Shown piece after piece: positions 1 to 13,900 of a stretch of DNA of 64,000 bases. This DNA is from Asterias rubens (lineage: Eukaryota; Echinodermata; Asteroidea; Forcipulatida; Asteriidae). The DNA is taken from NCBI RefSeq assembly GCF_902459465.1, contig NC_047062.1, positions 18,917,994 to 18,981,993 of the forward strand, written 5' to 3'. The position numbers and the translations under genes are program-made. The notes under the pieces were generated by a model that saw only the letters and a program-made list of their open reading frames with translations, had not been told where the DNA came from and searched no databases. Each line of letters starts with the position of its first letter. Position 1 is the stretch's first letter.

Positions 1-179
1 ATTAAAAACTGCAAATTAAACCTGAAATTAGCGTAGACGTTGAACACCCCCCCCCCCCAACGTTTCTGGATGCCCCCCCCCCCTCGCGCGTAATTAATTG
101 AAATTCGATGACCATGACTTTCGGTTGAACCCTTTGCCCTAATAATTGACAACGTGTTAACTTTTTATTTTTCTCATAG

Positions 180-3100
180 GTTCTACTCTTTGCGACATAT
201 TCATCGATGGCTAACGATTTTCGGGAAAGTAAGTGTCTAACGTTTTAGTTTGATTTTCAACAAAACTCAGGCCTACATACAAGTAACTGCTCGTGGAAAT
301 ACTCAATTACTGATCTCCAAAATAAAATAGCGATGACAATCAAGGGTTTCTTACAAAAAGGCTTAAAATACTGATGACGAAAAATAAAGATTAGGTATTT
401 ATAATACGTGTAATCATGTAAAGAAGACGAACTTTGTTATTTTAAGGCCCATGTCACATGTCGCCCATGTCACACCTGACAACCAGGGCCCAATTTCATA
501 GAGCTGCTAAGCACAACAAAAATTGCTTAGCATGAAATTTCTGACTCGATAAAAACAGGATTACCAACCAAATCTTCACACGGTTTTCAGGATGAGCAAA
601 CAACAGCTGAATACCAGTAACAAGCAATATGCAACAAATGGAAATTTGGTTGGTAATCCTGTTTTTATCAAGGAAGAAATTTCATGCTAAGCAAATTTTT
701 GTGCTTAGGAGCTCTATGAAATTGGGTCCAGTTCCAGGCAATCTCAAAGAAGAAAAGCCATTCCACTTAAATGTTCACACATTTTCTTCCAAAAATGACT
801 ATGTGCTTCTAAAGTGGTCCTGTGTTGCATGCACTGCAGTTGATGATGCCTCCAAGTTGCCTGTAAATACTGAAAGTGGGTTTTTACTCGTGTAAGGCCG
901 AAACGGTGCCCACACAACATTTTGAGACATTTTGCACGCCATACTTGTACAATACCAACTTGACAGAAACTGCCGCCCCCAATATAATACGAACCGAACA
1001 GAAAAACGCGTGCAGGTTATGTATACCCACCACTCGATCAGCAGATTATGAACTGTTTCTACCGAAAGCATCTTGTTCTAAGTAAGGTGGGTCAGAAAGT
1101 ACAAATGAATCATTTAGTTTCTGTATCTGAGCAATTGTTCATTTTTCGGATTTGTGAGTTCGACCCAGTAACTGGGGCGGAAACTTATATGTTATACCCG
1201 CCGTTATACCCTCCATTTTCCGAAGTTTTGTCATTATTATCGGTCGCGGTGGAAGTACGACCGATAATAACAAAATGTCGAAAAAAGGAGTCGAAAAAGT
1301 TTCCGGGTGGCGCCACGACTTTTTCTTTTGATATGAAATAATATTGTATTGGCCTATCTAATTCACTTCAATTAACGACATATCCATAAATGAGTGAAAA
1401 AGTGATGGCGCCATACGTGGAGAGGGACACATCCCTTCATCTTTTAATTTAGAAATATAAGGGCAGGTGTGATCTTCTGATTTTTGAAAAGTTTCCGTTT
1501 GCCACCGTTTTCATTCGTTATGAAATAACTAAAATAGTATCTAATTAAACTCCAAATACACTGATATTCCTTTTGGTGAAAATATAAGTGGAAAAGTGGT
1601 GGCAGCAGGATACTGAAAGTTTTCCACTTGGGGATGAATTGACACAGAATGACCATAGACAACAAATCAACAAGGTGTTTCCCTTTGACTAATTAACAGT
1701 CTATTTAATTGCAGTGGAAGAACTCTACAATAATTCCCTGGCCCGCTGGGATTTTGAGCACGGCGCCACTATCGCACCAGACATACTGGGGGGGTTCTGC
1801 CAGATTCAGGGTAAAAAGTCTCTTTTTCAAAAAGTGTTGATTAAAACCTTGCCATGAAATTAATAATGAGCCTCTGCTCCCATAGCTGGTTATCTACAAA
1901 GGTAAACTTGATTGTACTAGAACCATCCAAAGCAAACATTGTTTCCATTCTGAAAATATCTCCAAGGCCAGTCTGCATGATTTTTGGAGTTTATTTGCCA
2001 GCCACAATTTTGAATTTTTCGGCATTCCAACATTATTAGTAGAATGCCAATTTGAACCATTTGTGTAGTCTAGCTTTGATAAAAGTTGTTTATTTTGCTT
2101 ACTTTTTTATTTGGAAAGGGGGAAGTCGGCGGGGGGGGGGGGGGCCTTGATTCACCTTTGTACATTGACTAGTTTGACCATTGACCAATCAGACTTTGGA
2201 CTGACCACTGCATTATTTCTGAACTCTCAAAAGGTATTCACGGCGAGGGCAGCATTGCGGCCATATTGAAGCAAGAGGCCGGTGACCGCTCTAAATCACC
2301 TAAGATTACTCTGAGTGCATACGGTTCGTCCAACTGCCCAACAGACCCACTGGCCTGTGAGGATGGCTTTACTGTGGCCTTTTGGCTGAGCCTCAAGAAT
2401 TCCACCAGGTCTGAAGTGGAAGATGATTCTAACTGCATGTTACTGAGCCTCAATGACACATCAAGTGATGGCTTTCAGGTAATAGTGGTTGTAGGGTGGA
2501 GGGGGGGGGGGGTGGGGGCAACCCTCAAGGGACAAAGAGAATGCTATTTTGGGTAGGAAGGAGTGGGTGGAGATGAAAGGGCAAGCTTGGGAGGGGAGAA
2601 AAGGAAAACAAAGCTTTGTTGAACAAGATTTTTCAAAGAAAATATTTTTGGATGTTGAATTTAGAAAACCTGACTAGAGTGGGACTTGAACCTGAGACCT
2701 GTAGGTCATTAGTACTCTGTGATGTCACACTTTATATTATACCTATGTAAGACGATGTGCACCCACACACCTAAGCTTGTATACGCCTGCAACCGTGGAC
2801 CTCCTATTGTCTCTCTTTTGTTTATACTCCTTTTGGCAAAAGCTCTTATCAGGTTTTTAACACGTTTTCCACATGTGGACTCTATAGGCCGGGTCACACA
2901 GGACTTGATAACGAGAACGAAAACGAGAACGTTAAAAATGCACGCCCTCTATTGGTTGAATGAGCGTGGGCGTATTCTGGGTGGAGCAATTCAATCAATA
3001 GAATGCGTTCTCTTTGTGTCGTTATCATTATCGTTTTTGTTATCGCTGCATTGTGACTCGTCCTTATTGTCCTCTTTTGTTATAGGTCCCGGTTTGAATG

Positions 3101-4648
3101 TGTAATTACCTACTCACACACACGCCCATCATAAAGGGGGGTATACCTAATTGTTTGCCCTAAAAACTTACTTACAATAGCACTGCAGCTGTTGATGTTT
3201 AACATTTTGGGAAGTATGTGGTTTTGGAGACAGTGATTAAAAAACATTTTAATCTGAGAAACATTTGTGCGTACAATATTTCTCAGATTGTGTATTCCAT
3301 TTACCGATTACTCTTCCTGTGTGGATGGACATAACCGCACCAGATTTTTTGCAATATCTCATCACAAAATTGTCACAGGATAGCTTATTGTAATAATCTA
3401 CATTTATGAATGATTTTTAAAAAGTCAAACGGTAACGGTAAAAAAAAAGAGGAATACTTTGGGTTTATGCGATTCTCATGCACTAAAATGTTATATTTTC
3501 TATTTTTCTAACAATTCTATAAGATCTATAACAAATTTAATCTCTTGTCTCTCTCATGCTTGATGTATGCTTTTTAGGTTATGTTCAATGCTGCCAACAA
3601 CGCAGTGTCTTTCCATGCTGTTGGAAGAAGGATGCAATCGTTAGAGGCCTATAATGCTACTCACACATGGATGTGGAACCATCTTGGAATGACATGGGAC
3701 AATCAAACTTCAAGTAAGATATCTTTTTTGAAAAAACGATCAAGTACCTTTAAAGTAAACATTACTTCAAGGCACTGGACACTATTGGTAATGGAGAGCT
3801 GTTAATAGTATAAAACATTGTTAGAAACGGCTCCCTCTGAAGTAACGTAGTTTTTGAGAAAGAAGTAATTTCTCACTTAAAGATTTTGATTGATTTGGAG
3901 ACCTCAAGCATCTGAAAGCACACAACTTGTGTGAAAAGGGTGTTTTTTCTTCCATTGTTCTCTCACAACTTCGACGACCAATTGAGTTCAAATTTACACA
4001 GATTTGTTATTTTATGTTGAGATACACCAAGTGAGAAGACTGGTCTTCGACAATTACCAAAGGTGGCCAGTGCCTTATAACAAATATTGATATAACTCAC
4101 ACATAGATCCTTGTCATTTGATTAGTTGAATATGTATCTTGTGCTATCCTTATTTAGGCATGTGTTCATTGCCGTGATGAAACCTTTGTATATTGAAATT
4201 CAGCATAAAAAAAAACAATCGATCCTGCTCAATCCTCTAAATGACCATGTCAAAAACCTGTTAGAAATACCTAGATGGTAATTTCTTTTTAGAAAACAAC
4301 AATCCTCTAAATGACCATGTCAAAAACCTGCTAGAAATACCTAGATGGTAAATTCTTTTTAGAAAACAACAAAAACATGTTTCTTATGCTTTGTCATAAT
4401 TTTTGACTTTAGAATTTGGCTTAGTATTTAAACAGCAACAATCGGTGGTAGTTTGTGGGCTCTTCAAACGCTATTTTCTGGAGTTTGGCAGTACTTCAAA
4501 CAAAGTTTTTATCTGGAAAGATACTGGTATTGAATGTCCTTAGAATTTTATAACTTGTTTGGCCTGTTAGTTTTACTGTTTATATATAAACAATTATAGA
4601 ATTATAAAATAAGTTTAGTCTTAGATAGATGGCGCTTTATAAGTTTTA

Positions 4649-4680
<32 letters not shown>

Positions 4681-4988
4681 AAAAAACACAAAGACACATT
4701 CCCTTAAGTGGCTACATCAGAGTCATTTTGACAATCGTTGAGTTCCCCATATCCATACAGCTCTGACGATGTACGTCAACGGGGAGCCGTCAGAGAGTGT
4801 ATCCATGGCAGACATTCCTACCGTTATACCGGGGGAACCACTGGCTTCTGAGGGCTGTGAATACACAGCTTTTGATAACATCGCTATATGGACTAGGCCT
4901 CTGAGTGAAGATGACATGATGATACTACGCCTCGATCGATTCAACGAGACTGAAATGATGACCACAACACAACAGGAAACCACACTTG
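180..4988 (+). CDS. Adhesion GPCR exons 1-5: laminin-G/pentraxin-like (ConA-like) domain
   Basis: Five exons encode window residues 1-251. After a probable signal-peptide end, the LamG-like fold runs from about residue 28 (ARWDFEHG) to about 235. Hallmarks of the LamG_3/pentraxin-like family are CEDGFTVAFWLSL in exon 3, HTWMWNHLGMTWD in exon 4, and LTMYVNGEP plus FDNIAIWTRPLSEDDM in exon 5. Such domains in adhesion GPCRs bind extracellular matrix or glycan ligands; the ligand here cannot be inferred. Exon 1 (180-228) is the least certain, but its 3' end completes an in-frame Met codon with exon 2. The intervening introns hold a 244-bp hairpin MITE (486-729), Mu-like palindromes near 1226-1660, and a MITE starting 52 bp after the exon 4 donor. 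Confidence 0.85.
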
Positions 4989-7900
4989 GTTAGTATACAG
5001 CTTCGCGACTGGTGGCTCTTTAATAGTAATGCACAACATTTAGTAGGTGCTTTAAAATTAAAATGTTCATATAAATTGCTTTCCAAACCTCTTTGTGGAC
5101 ATTCAATTGTAGTTTTAACAAAATTCACAATTTTCTTCAAACTTTCAATTGGTTGCTTTATTCCACCAAATCCATCACTCCATGAATATTATTAGTGTAA
5201 CACAGTGACAAAATCTGTTTGTTTTTTTTGAATTTTTTGTTTTTCCATAGTATTCCAACCTTGATTGGCAAAACCTTGGGCTGACAGTTGCAATAGATGG
5301 ATTGCGCGTAGCGCCACCGACCGCCATATTCACCAATAAGCAATGGAAAATTGCTTGCGTGTACGTGCTACTTACAACTCAAAGCCCTTCATGCGAGCAC
5401 GTTTAATCAAAGATGGAGGTTAATGATATCATGTGCAATCCATCTATAGAAAGGTCTATTGACCCAATTCACCCGACGTCATCATCAGAATAATCTTATA
5501 TGCACCATAGGGCCTACTGGTGGCGATGTCACTGTGCGTTATTCAGTGAAGTGTGCATTTTAGGCGACGCGGCAGTTACATATAAAGCTATTGCCCACCA
5601 AAATAGTGAGCATGGCACAGTCGCCGTGTGTGACGTACCAAGGGGTCGATATTCATCTATTCATATCTTACTCTTTTTTTTTTACAATGTTTGAAATCAA
5701 TACAGAGGAGACAACACCTGATCCTACGACTGAGGCTCAAACCACTCCTATGGGTAAGGTTTTTTTCATTTTTTTTCATTTTCGTTCTGTTTAATTTGTT
5801 TGATTTTGTTTTTCTTCATTGGAATGCGCTAACTATGGCATGCTTCTGACTGAGCATGTTCATTTCATTAATCTGTTTGAAGCTTGAACTTGAAGCATTT
5901 TTTCTTCCTTTAGGCTCCCTACTGCTTTTTTATCAATCTTGGAATGACTATAGCCTGACGAAGCACAAAACTATAACTGAACTCAATCTGTTTTCGATAC
6001 CTTTATACTACTCATTGAACCACCCTCATAAAGCTTCATTCCTCTCCACTTGGATGCAGCCCCAACCCCCAACTCAATCTCCAAAGCAAAAAATGGGTGC
6101 GTTCGATTAGCTTGTCTAAGTCGACCCCGGTCTGCCCCCGGTACGTTCGAGTAGCTTTGACGTCATTCCAGGGGCTCACCTGAGTCAGCCCCCAGTGCCC
6201 TGCTCGTGGAACGAATCACTTGGGGCTGGCCAGAGGTAAATGACATCACCCAAGAGGGCAAGTGTGATCGTTCGATTAGCTCTTGTCGGGAGCTCGCCCC
6301 GACTAGCACCGCGGGGTCGACCCGGGGAAGCTAATCGAGCCATTGAAGGTAGAATTAGAATCTCCATGATCGAACTCACCCTATACAATGGGCTGCAGTC
6401 GTAGTAGTATCCATTAATGGATGTTAAATTTCCATCTGGTGTAAAGAACATTGTTTCTGCATAAAAACTGACTTAGTAATGAGCAATGGAGAGATGTTGT
6501 GAGAAACATTGTGAGAAACAGCTCCCTCTGAAGTAACATAGTTTTTGAGAAAGAGGTAATTTCTCACTCAAATATTGAAAGACTCCAGGCCTTAAGCCTT
6601 TTATTAGGTTTTTGTATAAAGCACAGAACTTAGTGCAACAAGAGTGTTTTTTTCTTTCATCATTCTCTTGCAACTTGATGACAAATTGAGCCACAACTTT
6701 CACTGATTTGTTATTTACTGCATACATGTTGGGATACACCAAGTGAAAATACTGGTCTTTGGCAATTAGCAAAGGTGTCTAGTGTTTAAGCACTGTATAC
6801 TCTTCTGATTCCGGTGTGGTGAAAAACCCAAACCACAGTCATCTCCTTAGTTGGGGTTCTAATTTTAAGAACTTGTATTTCTAGAGCAGATGTCTTACCT
6901 CTAGATCATCAAGATTGTCGGATAGCCAAATGCAGTTGAATTCTATATTTTAGCAGCGGGTACTGCAACAATTTAAAAGGGAATGGGTTTGAATCCCACC
7001 CGAGTAATATGCCTTTAGGTTTTTTAAACACACATCAGAGTACGGGTAAAACCAAATAATTTTGTTTTGTTTAAGATTAACTGCTAAGCCACAACATATG
7101 TTTATCCCTCCCACTTCTTTGCGAACCCTGCTGCAAACTATCCGATCTTACTCTTAAAACAGAGACAACAGCATCTTCCACAACGGCTGCATTGACCTCT
7201 ACCGCTGAGAGTGAGTTTTATTCAATAATTTTATTTTACAGTTTGTTTCAGTTTATGTTTTTTTCCGGTCATGGATTTTCTCTGAAATGCTTCATGCAAT
7301 GAGCCCTCAATCTGTTCTCAATACCTTTATACTACTCTTTGAATTCGCCCCCTCCCCCTCGGAAAAATCATTGCTCCCCCGTTGTATGCAGACCCCACCC
7401 AAAAAAAACCAAAAAAAACACACACACACCACATTTTCCATATCAAACACCCGTTTCAGACAGGCGTGCCAGAGTCGCGCCAAACCAAGTAGATTAGGAG
7501 CGACTCTAGGTCGAACCAAATTACATTTTGTTTCAGACAGGTGAACTTCACGTAATATTTACAGTGGCTTGGCTCATGACAAGATCGACGTCTGAAACCA
7601 AGGCACTCCAGAGTCGATCTCTCGACTTCTAGCGCGTCCAGTCGCTCCTAGCTTTTAAGATGTCAGAACTTTTCATGCAATTCAGAATTTGGTTCGGCGC
7701 GACTCAAATGGGTGTAACATATTTTGTCATTGATTCATCATGTCGGTATTAAGGCTGATGTCCAGTCTGTTCTGGGTTGGCCTGCTTTCTCCCTATGGCT
7801 CTCCTCCACTTGGCCCTGCCCATCGTGTCCCTTGCAGCGACTCTAAGCAGTTGCATGTCATTTGACATGGAGCTGATTGAGCTGCAGTAACACCAACAGT

Positions 7901-10900
7901 ATTCATGGTTCAGATTAAGCAGCCAAGCCTAGATATTTATTGATCCTCCCCTCCTCTCACCTTCCAAGCGCTTTAGTTTTCTTTGCAAACCTAGCTTCCA
8001 ACTATCTGATCTTACTCCCAAAACAGAGACGACAGCATCTCCCACAACGCCTCAATCTTCTACCACTGAGAGTGAGTTTTATATTGTTCTATAATTTTGT
8101 TTGAAAATTTGTTTCATTTTATAATTTTATAATTTTTCGGTCATGAGTACTCTGAAATGCTTCATCCTCCATGGCCATTTTGTTGATCTTTTAATGAAAA
8201 ACTTACAAATCACAAAACTAACACATGTTTTCAAAACCAGAATCAAAATGAGAAACACTTCCTTAGTCCTGACAACATACATTTAACTGTTTATAATTGA
8301 AAAATAGTTGCATTAATTAAGACATAAATGAAGATTTATGTCATCTGTCTTTTCGGGTTATTATTATACTTCATTACTCAAAATAGGTATTTTTCAGACT
8401 CAAAGCCAAAACGTTGATCTGATATAATAATATAATCTGATTTGATATAATCTGTTCTGTTTAAGATATTAAACGTTGAAGTATCTGTATTACTTATCAA
8501 TTGAAAAACACAAGACCCTCTGACTTGTCTGGTCATAATTTTACTAATCCCTAGTGTGTGAAATGCTTGGCTTCATTTTTTTTACAAACTCTGCTTCCAA
8601 CATCTGATCTATCAAAACAGAGACAACAGCATCTCCCACAACGGCTCAATATTCTATCACTGAGAGTGAGTTATCTTTATTCTTTAAATAAAAAAACGAA
8701 AAGTAACATTAATTCATTCATTAATTTGTTTTTATTGGTCACATTGATATCAAACAACATGAAATCTTCATCCAGCAGTGTGCACAATTATTAAGAATAA
8801 ACATTTTAAAAATACATACAAGATATTAATTTTTTTTAAATCTATCCAATATTACTTTCAAAACAGAGGCAACAACAGCTCACACAATGACCGAATCTCC
8901 TTCCACTGAGAGTGAGTTTTCTTTATTCTTGATATTTCTTTGTCATATATGCTTGAAAGTAATTTTCCCTTAGATGCAAAGTAATCAAGGTCAATATACT
9001 TAAATAAAGACTTTTAAAATGCTTGTACAAGTACAGTCATAAATACCTCAGACAGTTTCGCTATTCCTATTGGTGGAGAGCACATCACGTGAGGGTGTTT
9101 AAATGGTTGATAACAACCAGCTGAAGCTGTTTATAACCAGTTGTTTTCGGGTACTGTATGCTAGTCTTGATGCACAACGTTTCTCGTTACGAGCGATGCG
9201 GGCACTGTTGGTAAGTTGGCAGCGCTGTGTTTGAAAGTAGAATGCAAAAATATTCTAAATAAAATTTAACAAAAATACGTACCAGGTCAAGACATTAAAA
9301 ATACTTGTAAATACACGTTTAAAAATTTCAACATCTCAAAGAATTGAAAAATGTGTGCCAAAAGCATCAAATTACACCCCCCCCCCCCAACATTAAATTT
9401 CATTTTTTGTTTTGTTTTTTCGAAATAATATACTTATATCCAATATTACTCTCAAAACAGAGACAACCACATCTCACCCAACAACTGGAACTTCTACCAT
9501 GAGTGAGTTTTCCATAAGTATTTCTGTATTTCATTTCGTTTAGGATTTTTGTTTTTTAAGTATGCCTTTGCTCTGGAATCCTCCTTGAGCATATTAAATC
9601 ATCCCATGAATAAGTTTGAACCGTAAAAGCATTTTTGTTCGTTATTTATGTTTCTGTAGATATCTTGTCAATCTGTAAATGAATCAACTGATAAAACACC
9701 AAAATTTAACACTGAACTCAATCTGTTCTAAATTCGTTTTTTACAACTCACAACACAAAAATGCATTAGAATTCACTGGTAGGCCTACTATCTCTACCCA
9801 TCATCAAAGCAATGGGAGCCTTGGGGCATGTGCCCCCTCCACACCTACCCCAACAACAATGTTCCAGTGCTCCTAGGTGCCTCCCCCCAACACAAAAATC
9901 CAGATACATCTAGAAAAAGAGGAGAGAGAAAAGGGGAAAGGAAATTGGCCTCTACTCTAAGGCAGTGACCCCCTTCCCCAAATCTCATTGAAAAAAATCA
10001 TGTATACACTGCTTAGTGCACCAATGGGTCTAGTTTATTGCTCATTGGTGCACCCCTTGGAAAAATTGGGCCTTCCCCTATTGGATACTCCCTCCCACCC
10101 TCAGTCTTTCCTCAAGCAAACTATAGAAAATAGTTTTGACTGCTGTTGAGCTGGGAATTCCCAATAAAGATTAGCTGTTAAAGCCATTATACACTTTCGG
10201 TACAGAAAACAAAAAAGTTCACAGATTTACAGATAATTTACAGGGTTTACAGAAGGTAATGGTGAAATACTTCTCTTGAAATATTGTTCCATGAAATGCT
10301 TTACTTTTTTAGAAAACATTAAATAATATCAATTCTCGATAGCGAGAATTACGGATTTATTTTAAACACATGTCATGACACGGCGAAACGCACGAAAACA
10401 AGAGTGGGTTTTCCCGTTATTTTCTCCCGACTCCGATGACCGATTGAGCCTAAATTTTCACAGGTTTGTTATTTTATATATAAGTTGTGATACACGAAGT
10501 GTGGGACTTTGACAATACTGTTTACCGAAAGTATATAATGGCTTTAAGTCATCAGAAGTTTACCCCCACCCTAGCCTTGTATAGGGCTATATTCCTCTGT
10601 GCTGGCCGCCAGGGCTACCCCACCCCGACTTAAAAGAAACAAAACCTATTTCCATCTATCCATCCTGACTCTCTCACACACAGAGCAAACAACAGTTCCC
10701 ACAACTGGGTCAACTTTTGAAGGGACTTCTACTACTACTAGTGAGTTTATTAACGTATATAAACATAATTTATGATTATTTTGCATGCTAACTCTTGAAT
10801 GCTTCTCGCATCATGGAGCATGTTCATGGAATTCATTTATTTGATCCATATTTTTGAACCTTGAAGCATTTCATTTCCCTTTTGCCATGAAGCCTTTTTC

Positions 10901-13900
10901 ATACTGTTATTTTGACCGCCATCAAAATAACGCTGAACTAATTCAACTATGCATGCCTTTCCACTCCTTGCATGTTACGATGAATAACTCTAGAGCTAAC
11001 CACCACAGCTGCAGCCACAACGGCTGAATCCTCATCTACGCAACATTTGCCGACAACCTTGGCAGGAGAAACTACTCCTAAAACATATGAAACAGTTAAG
11101 CCTTCAACGTCAGGTATGAAAACAGAAGAGATGACAGACAAACTAACAGAAATGCCAACCACAAAGACACACAGTACAACTGAGAAGCCTACCACCAAAC
11201 TTCTTACAACCCCGCCTACCACCAAACTTCTTACAACCCCGCCTACTACCAGCACGACAACGGCAAAGACCAGCACACAGAGTAAAACTACTCTAAAGAC
11301 AACGAGTAAAACTACTTTAATGACTACAAGTGAAACTACAATGGAGTCTACAACAAGCACATCAGGTTCCAATTTCATGACTCTGCTTACTGCAGAATTT
11401 TGTGCTTACGGCATCCTTAAAGCACATAATAGTATGGGCTGTAAGCGTAGAATTCCTTGCTAAGCAGAGCCATGAAGTTGGGCCCTTGTGAGATTTAGCA
11501 AAGAACAGTGGCCTTGTTTATAGCTTACATTGGAACAACACAGTCTAACGACCCACCTCGCCTTATGCCATTGCCCTAAAAATCTCAACTGCGCCATTTT
11601 GGGAGTCAATGTCCCTGTGTGCTTTACACAGTGTAGTGCGCATGTTCATTGATGCTTACCATAATTTTGAGTGCAATTTGACTCTCATTATAGTAAATTT
11701 GTCAGTACAACCATGTATTAAATATCTTTTGAGGGAGTGTCTCTGAAAAGAGACGGATTGGTCTCGATGTTTCAAACAGTTGACCCTATACTCTGTTTCG
11801 AACAGACTTTGCCTTTTCTTTCTGTAGACGAGCAGAGTATACTGTTCGAAGCGTCGAGACCAAACCGGCTCTTTTTCAAAGCCAATAAAATAATGAGGAG
11901 TCTTGATTGTGTCTTTGTTTTCACAGATTTCACTCTAGAAGATGCTGTCAATAAGGTAGGAGCAAAATAATCTGCTTAGCCTGAATGTTGCTTTGACTTT
12001 GAGAAAGTATTTTGATACTCTAATAAGACTGGGCAAGTCTCATGAACTTAATTGTCCCAAATAACTTCCGAATCAGACAGGCGCTCAAGAGTCGCGCCAA
12101 ACCAAATAGATTAGGAGTGACTTGGGGGGGTCGACCCAATTTGAATTTTGTTTCAGACAGGCGAACTTAACATAACATTTACATTAGGTTTGGCTCATGA
12201 CAAGATCGACGTCTAAAACTGAATTGCAACAATTTACAATAAAAAGGGTAAACAATACAAAATTTGATAAAAAAAAGTTAAAATTTGACATTAGAAATTT
12301 CCTGATAAAAGAAAAAAAAAGGACATAACCAGTTTGGAAATGAAAAAAACTACTTGATGACAAAGTTGCTCACTTGATGACCAAGGTGCTCACAAGTAGT
12401 TCCGACCGACTGCAACAGTCAATCTTTCGACTTCTAGCGCGCCCAGTTGCTCCTAACTGTTTCAGACGTTTAACTGATCATGTACTTAATTCAGAATTTT
12501 GTTCGGCGCGACTCTGGAGCGCCTGTCTGAAACGGGTGTAGGGTTGTTAAAGAGTTTATGAGTTATGAGTTCACATCACTTACACTGGTGTCATGGGTGG
12601 GGGGTGTGTATTTTTTCCTGATTTCAGGATTTTCTCAAAAACCTGCAAAATCTTCTTGACCCAAATATTTGTGAAAGAAGTAAAAACAGTTTCACACTAG
12701 GGACAATGGAGTAGTCCAAATTATGTGTCCAAACCTGTAGTGTATTTTTGGTGATGCACTAAGTCTGCAAACCACCTGAACAATTGTATCGTCTGTGAGG
12801 TTCCCAGGTTTAAAATATTAAGAGGGAAAGAACCAGGGGTCGATTTCACAAAGAGTTGGGACTAGTCCGAACTGTAGGACTAGTCCTAGGAGATATTAAA
12901 AACGTATGGCTAGTCTTAAGTTAGGACGAGTTACTCATTCTAACTAGAGATAAGACTAGTGTTAACTCTTTGTGAAATCCACCCCTGGTCTGCAAGCCAT
13001 TTATCAGGAATATTCTTCAAATCTCATTTCCTGCTCCCCCCCTTGTTATATTCTTTTGTCAACCCTTTCAACAGAACAGTCCTAGTTGCACTAAGGCCAT
13101 ATCCGAACTGGTGGCTACAGCTAATTAAGGCTATGATTGTTGGGATATACAGTCTGAACTTCAATGCATGGTGATGCGGCTATCTAGCCGTAGCCGTCGC
13201 CATTTTAAAAATGGCTAAAGGCCGAGTCACACTGCAGCGATAACGAAAACGGTAACGGTAACGACGCAAAGAAAACACTTTCTATTGGTTGAATTGCTCC
13301 GCACAGAATTCATCCACGCTCATTCAACCAATCGAGGGCATGCATTGTTAACATTCTCAATTCGTTCTCATTATCGAGGCCTGTGTGACCGGGCCTTTTC
13401 TGCGCCTCTGTAATCCATACCTTTACATTATAAACAGGTGGAGGGAGCAAACAGTACCAGGGAAGTCATTGAGAGTCTGCAGTTTGTGGGTACGCACCTG
13501 ACTGGATATGGTAACCCTTCCGATGAAATGATTCAGAAGGACAGGAAGAATATACAGAGCATTCTGGACGCCATGCCACCAAAAATGGAAACGTTTAGGG
13601 ATTCATCTGAGATAGAGACGGTGTTGGAGGTAAATAAGTTTATCCTGCAGTGTGTTAGGCAGTGGTCACTATTGGTAATTACTCAAAATAATTGTTAGCA
13701 TAAAACCTTAATTGGTAACAAGTAATGAAGAGCTGTTGATAGTATAAAACATTGTGAGAAATGGCTCCCTTTGAAGTGACGTAGTTTGCAAGAAAGAAGT
13801 AGATTTTAAGACCTCAGATTTAGAATTTGAGGTCTCGATATCAAGCATCTGAACGCTAGCACACAACTGCGTGTGACAAGGGTGTTTTTTTCTTTCATTA

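Noticed and set aside
629..1341. Series of small plus-strand open frames in the first receptor intron
   Set aside because: The first begins inside a hairpin MITE, none shows a domain, and exons 1 and 2 join in frame without them.
6060..6096. Possible extra stalk mini-exon (AG before CCCCAACCCCC, donor GTGCGT)
   Set aside because: It would leave phase 2 at its end and break the frame with the next mini-exon, and the supposed donor is in a GC-rich repeat. Probably a decayed copy of duplicated intron sequence; a similar remnant is near 7388.
11047..11378. Minus-strand Val-rich 143-codon frame
   Set aside because: It is the antisense shadow of the Thr-rich stalk exon, since ACA/ACT/ACC codons read as Val/Gly-like codons on the other strand.
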